A stretch of DNA of 64,000 nt from RBG-16-66-20 sp040752005 (GTDB lineage: Bacteria > Pseudomonadota > Gammaproteobacteria > Burkholderiales > SG8-39), in the NCBI GenBank assembly GCA_040752005.1, contig JBFMFX010000010.1:1-64000 (forward strand), read 5' to 3'. Positions 17,930-26,013 of this stretch are shown here, piece by piece; within the stretch, counting starts at the first letter, position 1, and each line of letters begins with the position of its first letter. The notes under the pieces were generated by a model, which worked only from the letters and a program-made list of their open reading frames with translations, was not told the origin of the DNA and ran no database searches. The translations under genes were made by a program, and so were the position numbers.

Positions 17930-19216
17930 CTACTGGAACACGTCTGTGATCAGCAGGTTCGGCAGCCAGGTCGCGAGCCCCGGAAAGAAGATGACGAGCA
18001 GCAGCACGCTGAGGTCCCCGACGAAGAACGGGATCGTTCCCTTGATCACCGCGGGCAGGGAGATCTTGGAGGTGCCGCTCACCGCGAAGAGGTTCAGCCC
18101 GACCGGCGGGGTGACGACTCCGGTCTCGACGTTGAGCGTCAGCATGATCCCGAGGTGCACCGGGTCGATCTTGAGCGCGTAGGCGATCGGGAACACGACT
18201 GGTACCGTGAGCAGTACCATCGCCACGCCGTCCACGAACATGCCGAGGACGAGTAGCACCAGCATGTAGGCGAAGATGAAGCCGAGCGGCGTCAGACCCC
18301 AGCTCGTCACCGCCTCGGTGATTTTCTGCGGCCAGTACATGTTGGCGGCAAGGAACTGGAACACGCCGACGCTGCCGATCAGGAACAGGATCACCGCGGT
18401 CAGGTTGAGCGAGCGCGCGGCCACCGGAAGAATCTCGCGCACGAACCGACCGCGGCCGGTGATGAGGCCGTACAGGAGCGCGTAACCGCAGGCGGCCGCC
18501 GCCGCCTCGGTCGGCGTGACCAGGCCCCCGTAGAGCCCGCCGAGAATCACCACCGGCATGCCGAGCGCGGGCGCCGCCCGGAGAAATTCGCTCCAGAGCC
18601 TGCGCGGCTCGAAGCGGCCGGTGCGCGGCAGCTTCAGGTAGAGCGCGATCAGGATGACGCACAGGATGTTGCCCATCGCGAGCATCAGACCCGGGATGAT
18701 CCCGGCGAAGAAGAGCCGCGTGACCGACGTCTCGGTCACGATCCCGTACACGAGCAGGATGATCGAGGGCGGAATCAGCATCGCAATGCCGCCGGCGGTG
18801 GCGACCAGTCCGGCCGAGAGCCAGTCCGGATAGCCGCGCTTTTTCATCTCGGGGATCGCGATCACGCTCATCGCCGCGGCCATTGCGACCGAGGAGCCCG
18901 AAATCGCCCCGAACAGCACGCACGCCACCACCGTCGCGACACCGAATCCGCCCGGCATCCACCCCGCCAGCGCGTCGGCGAAGCGAAAGAGCTGCCCGAT
19001 CAGCCCGGTGCGCTCCATCAGGAACCCGGCGAAGATGAACAGCGGGATCGCCATCAGCTGATAGCGGGCGATGAAGCTGAAGAACTGGCGGAAGATGACG
19101 GTGGGCTCGAGCAGCGGATCCACCATGATGTAGGCGGCGGCGGCGCTGGAGAGCGCGATGCCGATCGGCACGCTCGCAAGAAGCAGAGCGAAGCCGACGA
19201 TTCCGACGATATGCAT
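17930..19216 (-). CDS. dctM: TRAP transporter large permease (DctM family)
   Basis: Large membrane subunit of a tripartite ATP-independent periplasmic transporter, driving substrate uptake with a Na+ or H+ gradient. The 428 residues form about 12 hydrophobic segments; family elements include IGSVGVFQFLAANMYWPQ and the Gly/Pro-rich TPPVGLNLFAV near residue 365. Last gene of dctP-dctQ-dctM on the minus strand, separated by 31 bp from dctQ. It converges with the CoA-transferase gene across 142 bp of very GC-rich sequence that has a small inverted repeat but no T-run. Confidence 0.93.
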   Translation of the reverse strand: MHIVGIVGFALLLASVPIGIALSSAAAAYIMVDPLLEPTVIFRQFFSFIARYQLMAIPLFIFAGFLMERTGLIGQLFRFADALAGWMPGGFGVATVVACVLFGAISGSSVAMAAAMSVIAIPEMKKRGYPDWLSAGLVATAGGIAMLIPPSIILLVYGIVTETSVTRLFFAGIIPGLMLAMGNILCVILIALYLKLPRTGRFEPRRLWSEFLRAAPALGMPVVILGGLYGGLVTPTEAAAAACGYALLYGLITGRGRFVREILPVAARSLNLTAVILFLIGSVGVFQFLAANMYWPQKITEAVTSWGLTPLGFIFAYMLVLLVLGMFVDGVAMVLLTVPVVFPIAYALKIDPVHLGIMLTLNVETGVVTPPVGLNLFAVSGTSKISLPAVIKGTIPFFVGDLSVLLLVIFFPGLATWLPNLLITDVFQ

Positions 19217-19247
19217 GCGTGTTCTCCGAGTTCGCCCGGCCGCTTTT

Positions 19248-19799
19248 TCAGTCGGCAGTGACCGGAGGCTGGGTCTCTTCCTCCGGCGCGGCCTTGCCGA
19301 GGAGCCTGAGAACCCCGAACCAGATCTGGAAGGCGAGTGTCAGCGCCATGAAACCGAAGCCGACGAGCAGCGTGGCGAGGAACGGCCACATCGGGAACGC
19401 GAGGCTCTCGGTGCGCGTCTCGTAGTGCAGCGCTTCGCGCACTTCCGGAATCCCCCAGCCGCACACCGCGAGCATGAAGGCGAGGGAAAACGCGCGCGCG
19501 AGCAGCTTGAGCACCTCGGCCGCCCGCTTGCCGCGCGGACCGAGCGTCTGCAGCAACTCCGGCACCACGGTGACCGTCAGGTGCTCGTTATGGCGCTGCG
19601 AGATACTGAAGTAAAGAAACACCCCGGCCAGGGTGAACAGCGTGGCGGCGTCCTGATACCACTCGAACGACACGCCGAAGGCATAGCGGCGCACCACTTC
19701 CAGCAGTGCGAGCAACGTCGTGCCGACAAGCACGAGCGCCGCGGTCTGCGCGAGCACCCTGTCCTGGAACGCGCGCCAGGCCGCGTACGCCTTTTCCAC
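19248..19799 (-). CDS. dctQ: TRAP transporter small permease (DctQ family)
   Basis: Small membrane subunit of the same TRAP transporter, pairing with DctM in the inner membrane. The 183 residues contain four hydrophobic helices (about 15-37, 50-68, 95-118, 138-160) with the family pattern LEVVRRYAFGVSFEWYQDAA between helices 1 and 2, where a conserved Glu/Trp pair sits. Seven bases separate it from dctP upstream. A charged C-terminal tail follows the last helix. Confidence 0.9.
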   Translation of the reverse strand: MEKAYAAWRAFQDRVLAQTAALVLVGTTLLALLEVVRRYAFGVSFEWYQDAATLFTLAGVFLYFSISQRHNEHLTVTVVPELLQTLGPRGKRAAEVLKLLARAFSLAFMLAVCGWGIPEVREALHYETRTESLAFPMWPFLATLLVGFGFMALTLAFQIWFGVLRLLGKAAPEEETQPPVTAD

Positions 19800-19806
19800 G
19801 ATGCCG

Positions 19807-20943
19807 CTAGCGGATCACGATCTTGGCGGCGTGCTTGGCGCAGTCCACCTTCTCGATCCAGGAGCTGCCCGGCGGGTGCTGCCGGGAGAGCTCGCGCCCC
19901 TCGGCGGTGAAGGTGTCCACCCACTGCTGAGCGGCCGGCGGCATCTTGCTCTTTTTCCATTTGTTCGGGCCGTCGCCAAGCGCCGCCGTGAGCGCCGCCA
20001 CCTCCTGCGGGGTCATCCAGTAGATGCCGGGCTTGGAGGGATCCTTGGTGCCGTACTTCTCGTACGTCAGCTTGTCCACGCACCAGTTGAGTTCCTTCTG
20101 CAACTGGATCGTCTCGGCGATGAGCTTCTCCAGCGCCTCCTGCGTCGCCTTCGGCTGGCGGTCCCACCAGCGCCGGCTCGCGCTCACCATGTAGTAGTCG
20201 CCGGTGAACACGCCGGCGCCGCCGGTGGTGTAAAACGGCGCCTGCTCGCGCACTCCGAGCCAGCCGCCGATGCTCGTCATCAGGCCGTCGATCACGCCCG
20301 ACTCGAGCGCGCTCGGCACCTCGCCGAAGGCCATCACCACCGGGCTCGCCTTCCACGCTTCCAGCACCGGGTTCTCCGCCGGCCCCATGCTGCGGACCTT
20401 GCGGCCGACGAAGTCCTCCGGCTTGAGGTAGCGGCGCTTGCCGCCGACACCCATGCCGAAGCTCATGTGGCCGGCGCCGAACACTTTGATGAGCTGTTGC
20501 TTTTCCAGCCGCTCGACCAGAAACCGGTAGGTCTTCGTCTTCTCCAGCGCGTCCACCGCGCCGACGGTGGTGAGGATCCCGGGGCCGACCACGGCCATCA
20601 TGTACGGATCCACCGGTGCCGCCTTGCCCATCTGCATCCAGGTCATCTCCAGGTTGCCCTGGCGCATCGCCTCGAACGCCTCGGGAATGGTGTAGAGCGC
20701 GCCGGCGTAATAAAGCCGAGCCTCGCTCCCGGGGATCACCTGCGGCAGCCGCTCGGCGAAGTGCTTCATCGCCAGTCCGGCCGGGTGCGGCGGTGGCGGA
20801 AAGTCCGATACGAAGCGCAGCACCACCGGCTTCGGCGCCTGCGCGAGCGCCGCCGGCAGTATGCCGGCGAAGGCAATGACGGCGCCGGCGAGCGCGGCCA
20901 GTGCCGCCGGCATGGAAAGACGCCTCGTGCGGATGTGCTTCAT
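19807..20943 (-). CDS. dctP: TRAP transporter solute-binding protein (DctP family)
   Basis: Periplasmic binding protein that delivers the substrate, usually an organic acid bound through a conserved Arg, to DctQM. The 378 residues begin with a signal peptide (about 1-35, ending ALAQA) and continue with the two-lobed DctP fold (VVLRFVSDFPPPPHPAGLAM; later VRSMGPAENPVLEAW). The start ATG at 20943 follows an excellent AAGGAGGAGG Shine-Dalgarno; the longer upstream frame lacks one. First gene of the transporter operon, divergent from sodC across 131 bp. The substrate cannot be read from the sequence. Confidence 0.92.
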   Translation of the reverse strand: MKHIRTRRLSMPAALAALAGAVIAFAGILPAALAQAPKPVVLRFVSDFPPPPHPAGLAMKHFAERLPQVIPGSEARLYYAGALYTIPEAFEAMRQGNLEMTWMQMGKAAPVDPYMMAVVGPGILTTVGAVDALEKTKTYRFLVERLEKQQLIKVFGAGHMSFGMGVGGKRRYLKPEDFVGRKVRSMGPAENPVLEAWKASPVVMAFGEVPSALESGVIDGLMTSIGGWLGVREQAPFYTTGGAGVFTGDYYMVSASRRWWDRQPKATQEALEKLIAETIQLQKELNWCVDKLTYEKYGTKDPSKPGIYWMTPQEVAALTAALGDGPNKWKKSKMPPAAQQWVDTFTAEGRELSRQHPPGSSWIEKVDCAKHAAKIVIR

Positions 20944-21074
20944 CGTCCTCCTCCTTGGGTGTGAACCGCTCGCACTGCCCCGGCCCTCCCAGCCGGCGTT
21001 GGCGGACCGTTTCGTGCCGGCCGCTTTTCCGCCGGCTTCCAACCGGGTAAATTCTAGCCTAGAGGAGGAAGCTC

Positions 21075-21602
21075 ATGAAAAGCATACTCGCCGCCGCGGC
21101 ACCGGCTGCGCTCGCCGCGCTGCTTGCCGGCTGTCAGACCATGCCCGACGAAGAGCTGCGGGCGACCGCGGCGCTCGCGCCCACTAAGGGCAGCAAGGCC
21201 TTCGGGGAGGCGACCTTCGAGCAGGTGGGCGACAAGGTGCGTGTCGTCGTGTTCGCGCAGGGATTGAAGCCGGGTCAGGAGCACGGGTTTCACATCCACG
21301 AGAAGGGCGACTGCAGCTCGGGCGACGGCATGAGCACCGGGGGGCATTTCAACCCGCTCGGCAAGCCGCACGGTCATCCGTCGTCGGCGGAGCGCCACGC
21401 TGGGGATCTGCCGGCGCTCAAGGCAGGTAAGAACGGGCGTGCCAAGCTCGACGTCATGATGGACGTCATTACGCTCGGGCCCGGCCCGGCCAACATCATC
21501 GGCCGCGGCCTCATCATCCACGCCGATCCGGACGACTACAAGACTCAGCCGACCGGCAACGCCGGCGCGCGCATCGCCTGCGGGGTGATCAAGGCGGGCT
21601 GA
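21075..21602 (+). CDS. sodC: Superoxide dismutase [Cu-Zn], lipoprotein
   Basis: Periplasmic dismutation of superoxide to oxygen and peroxide. The 175-residue product has a lipoprotein signal (LAALLAGC, Cys at residue 20), the Cu ligands in HGFHIHEKGDCS, GGHFNP and IIHADPDDY, and a second Cys near the C-terminus (RIACGVIKAG) for the intrasubunit disulfide. The Shine-Dalgarno AGAGGAGG sits 7 nt before the ATG. It stands between the TRAP operon and the CitE-like gene, and faces the latter convergently with 7 bp between stops. Confidence 0.95.
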   Translation: MKSILAAAAPAALAALLAGCQTMPDEELRATAALAPTKGSKAFGEATFEQVGDKVRVVVFAQGLKPGQEHGFHIHEKGDCSSGDGMSTGGHFNPLGKPHGHPSSAERHAGDLPALKAGKNGRAKLDVMMDVITLGPGPANIIGRGLIIHADPDDYKTQPTGNAGARIACGVIKAG

Positions 21603-21609
21603 GCGCCGC

Positions 21610-22533
21610 TCAGCCCGGACCGGCCGCGCGCTCGCGGATGGCGGCGGCGACGGCGAGCGTACGGCGCGCCCGCTCGACGAGCGGGTAGTCCACGAACGCC
21701 CCGTCCACCTCGATCGCTGCGACGCCTTCGCGCTCGGCCTTTTCGAACGCCGTAACGACGCGCAGCGCTCGCTCGATCTCCCCCTCGGATGGCGTAAAGA
21801 TCGCGTTCACCACCGCGACCTGCTCCGGGTGCACGCACAGCCGTCCCTGGAAACCGAGGCGCCGGCTCGCCTCGACCGAGCGGCGCAGCCCCTCGGTGTC
21901 CTTCAGCCGCACCCACACGGTGTCCACCGGCGGGTCCAACCCGGCGGCGCGCGAGGCAACGACGAGCTGCGCGCGGAACACCGCCAGCTCCTCCTCGGAT
22001 TCGGTCCAGGTCATGCCGAGATCCCGCGTCAGATCCGCGGCGCCGAAAGTGACGCGGCGCACGCGCCAGGGGCCGGAGTAGTCCTTGAGCGAGCGCGCAG
22101 CGAGCATGCGGTCCAGGCGCAGGAATCCGACCGCGGTTTCCACGATCGGCATCAGATCCACGCTGCCCGGCGCAAGGCCGCGCTCGCGCTCCAGGCCGGT
22201 GATCAGCCAGTCCACCGCGCGCAGATCCGCGGCCGACTCGGCCTTGGGCAGCACGATCCCGTCCAGCCCCGGCCGCACCGCCGCCATCAGGTCGGCGAGG
22301 CACCACGGCGTCGCGACGCCGTTCACGCGCACGTAGCAGCGGCCGCGGCGCGGGCGCGCGAGCGCCTCGGCGACGGCCGCGCGCGCCGCCGCCTTCTCGG
22401 AGACTGCGACCGCGTCCTCCAGATCGAGGATGACGGCGTCGGCATCCGAGGACAGCGCCTTTTCCACGCGGCGCGCGTTGTTCGCCGGCACGAACAGAAA
22501 ACTGCGCAGCACGGTGGTCGCGGCGGCGCTCAT
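21610..22533 (-). CDS. HpcH/HpaI aldolase / CitE-like citrate lyase beta family protein
   Basis: Members cleave acyl-CoA substrates such as citryl-, malyl- or citramalyl-CoA in the cytoplasm. The 307-residue TIM-barrel protein has RSFLFVPANNARRVEKA (11-27), the metal/CoA-site motif LDLEDAVA (about 37-44), an Arg-bearing strand CYVRVNG, the catalytic-Glu strand LMPIVETAVG, and a C-terminal lid (RLCVHPEQVAVVNAIFTPS). All key elements are present, so it should be active. The precise substrate is unknown. Next to a CoA-transferase and a TRAP importer, a citramalyl- or malyl-CoA-type lyase is plausible. Confidence 0.88.
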   Translation of the reverse strand: MSAAATTVLRSFLFVPANNARRVEKALSSDADAVILDLEDAVAVSEKAAARAAVAEALARPRRGRCYVRVNGVATPWCLADLMAAVRPGLDGIVLPKAESAADLRAVDWLITGLERERGLAPGSVDLMPIVETAVGFLRLDRMLAARSLKDYSGPWRVRRVTFGAADLTRDLGMTWTESEEELAVFRAQLVVASRAAGLDPPVDTVWVRLKDTEGLRRSVEASRRLGFQGRLCVHPEQVAVVNAIFTPSEGEIERALRVVTAFEKAEREGVAAIEVDGAFVDYPLVERARRTLAVAAAIRERAAGPG

Positions 22534-22705
22534 CGGGCGGGGTCCGGTAAGGGTATTCGCATGGCGGTTCCCTGGTGTTTTCCGCCGGCAAAATATCAGC
22601 GCGCCGGCGCGGCGTCGAGCCGCCGGGAAAGCGGCGGCGCCAGCCTGCCGGACACAGCTTTACAGCGCGGCCCGCCGCGGCCCGCCCGGGACCGGTAACG
22701 GGGAG

Positions 22706-22735
22706 TTGCCGGCCGGCGGGGTTTGCCGTTATAGT
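22706..22735 (+). promoter_or_regulatory. Predicted sigma-70 promoter of the leuL-leuA unit
   Basis: TTGCCG at 22706-22711 (4 of 6 to the -35 consensus), an 18-bp spacer, and TATAGT at 22730-22735 (5 of 6 to the -10 consensus). Transcription should begin about 7 bases on, at or very near 22742, which is the A of the leader-peptide ATG. No other convincing promoter lies between the divergent CitE-like gene and leuA. Confidence 0.5.
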
Positions 22736-22741
22736 GCCGCC

Positions 22742-22834
22742 ATGAACACTGCGGTCGCACTTCTTCTTGCGACGGCTGCGAGCCTCCTTCTCCTGGCCCG
22801 CCTTCTGCTGCTGCGCCTCGGGCGCACACAGTAA
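22742..22834 (+). CDS. leuL: Leucine-rich leader peptide upstream of leuA
   Basis: A 30-codon frame with 12 leucine codons, in runs of three, four and four (residues 7-9, 15-18, 21-24) plus one more, ending TAA 78 bp before leuA. This is what a transcription-attenuation leader for a leucine biosynthesis gene looks like: ribosome stalling at Leu codons when leucyl-tRNA is scarce would choose between alternative RNA hairpins. No Shine-Dalgarno precedes the ATG, and the best promoter puts the transcript start at the ATG itself, so it may be translated as a leaderless mRNA. The peptide is also hydrophobic, so a tiny membrane peptide is the alternative. Confidence 0.55.
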   Translation: MNTAVALLLATAASLLLLARLLLLRLGRTQ

Positions 22835-22879
22835 CCAACCCCCAATTCGGCAGTACTCCGGCCCGCCCCGCAGGGCGGG
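22812..22879 (+). promoter_or_regulatory. Candidate leuA attenuator region
   Basis: Two perfect inverted repeats are visible. The first, TGCGCC-TCG-GGCGCA at 22812-22826, overlaps the last codons of the leader peptide and could be the pause hairpin. The second, CCCGCCC-CGCA-GGGCGGG at 22862-22879, lies 27 nt after the leader stop and could be the terminator or the hairpin sequestering it. The bases after it (ACGACGTTTCGCATT) are only moderately T-rich, so this is not a textbook intrinsic terminator. The leuA Shine-Dalgarno (TAAGGAG) follows at 22900-22906. Confidence 0.4.
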
Positions 22880-22912
22880 GACGACGTTTCGCATTCCCCT
22901 AAGGAGCGGCAC

Positions 22913-24460
22913 ATGACGACAGAACGACTCATCATCTTCGACACGACCATGCGCGACGGCGAGCAGTCGCCCGGCGCCTCGATGACCCGCGAGGAGAAGC
23001 TTCGCATCGCGCGCGCGCTGGAGCGCATGCGCGTGGACGTGATCGAGGCCGGCTTTCCGGCGGCCTCGAACGGCGATTTCGAGGCGGTGCGCGCCATCGC
23101 CAACACGATCCGCGACTCGACGGTATGCGGCCTGTGCCGGGCGAACGACCGGGACATCCAGCGCGGCATTGACGCGTTGAAAGGGGCAAAGTCCTGGCGC
23201 ATCCACACCTTCATCGCGACCAGCCCCCTACACATGGAGAAAAAACTGCGCATGACCCCCGAGCAGGTGCTCGAGGCGGCCGTGCTTGCGGTGCGCTACG
23301 CGAGGAACGCCTGCCCGGACGTCGAGTTCTCGCCGGAGGACGGCAGCCGCTCGGATCCGGATTTCCTCTGCCGCGTGCTGGAAGCGGTGATCCGGGAAGG
23401 CGCCACGACGATCAACATCCCCGACACCGTGGGTTACGCCGTGCCGGACCAGTTCGGCGAGATGATTCGGGCGCTTCGCAGTCGCATTCCCAACTCCGAC
23501 AAGGCGGTCTGGAGCGTGCATTGCCACAACGACCTCGGGCTCGCGGTGGCCAATTCGCTCGCCGCGGTGCGCATCGGCGGCGCGCGTCAGGTCGAGTGCA
23601 CCGTCAACGGGCTGGGCGAGCGCGCCGGCAACACCTCGCTCGAGGAAGTGGTGATGGCGGTGAAGACGCGCAAGGACTTCTTCGGCCTGGAGACGCGCAT
23701 CGACACCACCCAGATCGTGCCGACCTCGCGGCTGGTGTCGCAGATCACCGGGTTCGTGGTGCAGCCGAACAAGGCGGTGGTCGGGGCGAACGCGTTTGCC
23801 CACGCTTCCGGCATCCACCAGGACGGCGTGCTCAAGGCGCGCGAGACCTACGAGATCATGACCGCCGAGGACGTCGGCTGGAGCACCAACCGGATCGTGC
23901 TCGGCAAGCTCTCCGGGCGGACCGCGTTCCGGCAGCGGCTGAAGGAGCTCGGCATCGAGCTGGAGAGCGAGGACGCGGTCAACAAGGCCTTCCAGCGCTT
24001 CAAGGATCTCGCCGACAAGAAGGCCGAGATCTTCGACGAGGACCTGATGGCGCTCGTCGCCGAGGGCGACAAGGCGGCGCAGGAGGAACGCTGGCGGCTG
24101 ATCACGATGAACCAGGCGAGCGGCATGGGCGAACGCCCGCACGCGGCGGTGGTGCTCGCCGAGAACGGCACCGAGCGCCGCGCCGAATCCGACGGCGACG
24201 GCCCGGTGGACGCGACCTTCAAGGCGATCGAGAAAATCGCGCGCAGCGGCGCGGAGCTGCTGCTTTACTCGGTGAACGCGGTGACCACCGGCACCGAGAG
24301 CCAGGGCGAGGTGACCGTGCGTCTTGCGCGCGGTGGGCGCGTCGTGAACGGCGTCGGCGCCGACACCGACATCATCGTCGCCTCGGCAAAAGCCTATGTC
24401 GCTGCTCTCAACCGGCTGGCGAGCAAGGTCGAACGCCTGAACCCGCAGCACGCGCTTTGA
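22913..24460 (+). CDS. leuA: 2-isopropylmalate synthase
   Basis: First committed step of leucine synthesis: acetyl-CoA plus 2-ketoisovalerate gives 2-isopropylmalate. The 515 residues begin with the catalytic TIM barrel (IIFDTTMRDGEQSPGASMT, residues 7-25, with metal-binding Asp and His later in HCHNDLGLAVANS) and end in the leucine-sensing allosteric domain (from ~390). Start ATG with TAAGGAG 7 nt upstream. Expected control is leucine feedback on the enzyme plus the leader-peptide attenuation described at 22742. Its stop overlaps the next frame as TTGA. Confidence 0.97.
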   Translation: MTTERLIIFDTTMRDGEQSPGASMTREEKLRIARALERMRVDVIEAGFPAASNGDFEAVRAIANTIRDSTVCGLCRANDRDIQRGIDALKGAKSWRIHTFIATSPLHMEKKLRMTPEQVLEAAVLAVRYARNACPDVEFSPEDGSRSDPDFLCRVLEAVIREGATTINIPDTVGYAVPDQFGEMIRALRSRIPNSDKAVWSVHCHNDLGLAVANSLAAVRIGGARQVECTVNGLGERAGNTSLEEVVMAVKTRKDFFGLETRIDTTQIVPTSRLVSQITGFVVQPNKAVVGANAFAHASGIHQDGVLKARETYEIMTAEDVGWSTNRIVLGKLSGRTAFRQRLKELGIELESEDAVNKAFQRFKDLADKKAEIFDEDLMALVAEGDKAAQEERWRLITMNQASGMGERPHAAVVLAENGTERRAESDGDGPVDATFKAIEKIARSGAELLLYSVNAVTTGTESQGEVTVRLARGGRVVNGVGADTDIIVASAKAYVAALNRLASKVERLNPQHAL

Positions 24461-25116
24461 CGGCTCGGGTGCAATCGGACGGCGCCGGGGGCGGTGGCGC
24501 GAGGCCGGGCCGGCCGCGCCGCACCTGGCTCTTCGTTCCGGGCGCGGACGAGCGCGCGCACGCGGTGGCGGCGCGCTCGGGCGCCGACGTCCTCATCCAG
24601 GAGCGGGAGGACTTCACGCCGCCGGAGCTGCGCCCGAAGGCACGCCGGCTCGCTGCCACCTTGTACGCGCGCTGCCGTGCGGCCGGCGCGCTCGCCGCGG
24701 TGCGCATCAATCCCCTCGAGGGGGAAGGCCGCGACGACCTTCGCGCGGTGCTTGCGGCCAGACCGGACATCGTGCTCATGTCGAAGGTCGTCTCTGCAGG
24801 GCAGGTACGCGCCCTGGAGGCGGCAACGGCAGGCGCGGTGGCCGATGCGAAATGGGCGCGCCGGATGGGTTTCCGGATGAAGAGCATCGTCGTGGCATCG
24901 CATGCGCGGGCGCTGAACCGCGTTTTCACGCCTGCGGCGGTCGAGATTGCGCGGGCGCGGCGGATCGTCGAGGCGTTCGAGCGCGCGCGGGCGCGCGATG
25001 CGGATCGGGCGCGGGTCGCCGGAAGGCTGGTCGAGGTGCCTATCTATGCGGCGGCGAAACGCCTGCTCGCATCAGCCGCGCATAGGCGACCGCGGCCGCG
25101 AAAAACGCGAGGCTGA
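24457..25116 (+). CDS. Shrunken CitE-like (HpcH/HpaI) protein, probably degenerate
   Basis: A 219-residue relative of CitE-like lyases that lacks the middle of the domain. Its N-terminal ~110 residues align with the intact paralogue at 21610-22533 (RTWLFVPGADERAHAVAARS against RSFLFVPANNARRV), and its C-terminal ~85 residues align with that protein's lid (ARRMGFRM...LNRVFTPAAVEIARA). About 110 residues holding the catalytic-Glu strand are missing, and LDLEDAV is changed to IQEREDF. The frame is still open. The start is TTG at 24457, overlapping the leuA stop, or GTG at 24469. Its last 77 bp overlap the convergent DUF2069 gene. Confidence 0.55.
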   Translation: MTARVQSDGAGGGGARPGRPRRTWLFVPGADERAHAVAARSGADVLIQEREDFTPPELRPKARRLAATLYARCRAAGALAAVRINPLEGEGRDDLRAVLAARPDIVLMSKVVSAGQVRALEAATAGAVADAKWARRMGFRMKSIVVASHARALNRVFTPAAVEIARARRIVEAFERARARDADRARVAGRLVEVPIYAAAKRLLASAAHRRPRPRKTRG

Positions 25117-25396
25117 GGGCAACCTCGACGGCGGCGAGTGCCTGTGCGAGGCCGCGCTCGCTCCAGGCGCGCACCACACCCTCGGCGAAATACGCCAGGA
25201 TCAGCATGCTCGACCACTGGAAGGTGTAGCGGCGCCCGGCGAGCACACCGGGCAGGGGCGCCACGAGCGGCAGCGCCTTGAGCGCGACCCACGAGCCGCC
25301 GGGCCGCAGCGGCGCGAGCCACAGTTCCCACGCCAGGCACAGCACGATCAGCCCGACGAGGCTCGCCGAGGCGGCGCGCCGCAGCGCGGCGGTCAC
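25040..25396 (-). CDS. DUF2069 membrane protein
   Basis: A 118-residue inner-membrane protein with four hydrophobic helices (about 6-26, 37-53, 60-77, 88-110) and the family elements CLAWELWLAPLRPGGSWVAL and YTFQWSSMLILAYFAEG. Function unknown. GTG start at 25396 overlaps the wrbA stop as GTGA; wrbA-DUF2069 is a common pair in betaproteobacteria. The C-terminal 77 bp overlap the opposite-strand shrunken CitE gene. Confidence 0.85.
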   Translation of the reverse strand: MTAALRRAASASLVGLIVLCLAWELWLAPLRPGGSWVALKALPLVAPLPGVLAGRRYTFQWSSMLILAYFAEGVVRAWSERGLAQALAAVEVALSLAFFAAAVAYARLMRAGVSPPHR

Positions 25397-25986
25397 CGGG
25401 CGAGCTTGAGCGCGATCTCGGCGAGCCGCCGTCCCTGGGCGACACACAGGGCGCGCTCGGCCTCGGTCAGCGGAAGATCGTCGGCGACGCCGGCGAAGTG
25501 CGAGGGACCGTAGGGAGTGCCGCCGCTGCGGCTCGCGTTCAGTTCCGCGAGCGTGTAGGGCAGGCCCACGATCAGCATGCCGTGATGCAGCAGCGGCAGC
25601 ATCATCGAGACGAGCGTCGTCTCCTGTCCGCCGTGCAGGCTGCCGGTCGAGGTGAACACGCACGCCGGCTTTCCGGCGAGCGCCCCTTTCAGCCACAGGC
25701 TGCCGGTGCCGTCGAGAAAGGCCTTCAGCGGCGCGGCCATGTTGCCGAAGCGCGTCGGGCTGCCGAGCGCGAGCCCGGCGCATTCCTCGAGGTCCCGCGG
25801 CTCGCAGTAGGGGGCGCCGGAAGCGGGCACCTCGGGCTCGGCGACGCGCGTCACCGGAGCGATCCTCGGCACCGTGCGCAGGCGCGCCTGCGCGCCCGGC
25901 ACGCGCTCGATGCCTTCGGCGACAAGCTCCGCCATCGCGCGCACCGCGCCGCCGGCGCTGTAATAGAGGACGAGAAGATCCACCAT
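25393..25986 (-). CDS. wrbA: NAD(P)H:quinone oxidoreductase / flavodoxin-like protein WrbA
   Basis: FMN-binding flavodoxin-fold enzyme that reduces quinones by two electrons, limiting oxidative stress. The 197 residues start MVDLLVLYYSAGGAVRAMAE (phosphate-binding loop of the flavodoxin fold), continue with LGSPTRFGNMAAPLKAFLDG (about 79-98) and the FTSTGSLHGGQETTL FMN-contact loop (about 115-129). The canonical YYSMYGH is changed to YYSAGGA, a variant I have seen in this class. Divergent from the BrkB gene with 27 bp between starts. Confidence 0.92.
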   Translation of the reverse strand: MVDLLVLYYSAGGAVRAMAELVAEGIERVPGAQARLRTVPRIAPVTRVAEPEVPASGAPYCEPRDLEECAGLALGSPTRFGNMAAPLKAFLDGTGSLWLKGALAGKPACVFTSTGSLHGGQETTLVSMMLPLLHHGMLIVGLPYTLAELNASRSGGTPYGPSHFAGVADDLPLTEAERALCVAQGRRLAEIALKLAR

Positions 25987-26013
25987 CGGCGCCGAAGGTA
26001 TCATAGCCGCGCG

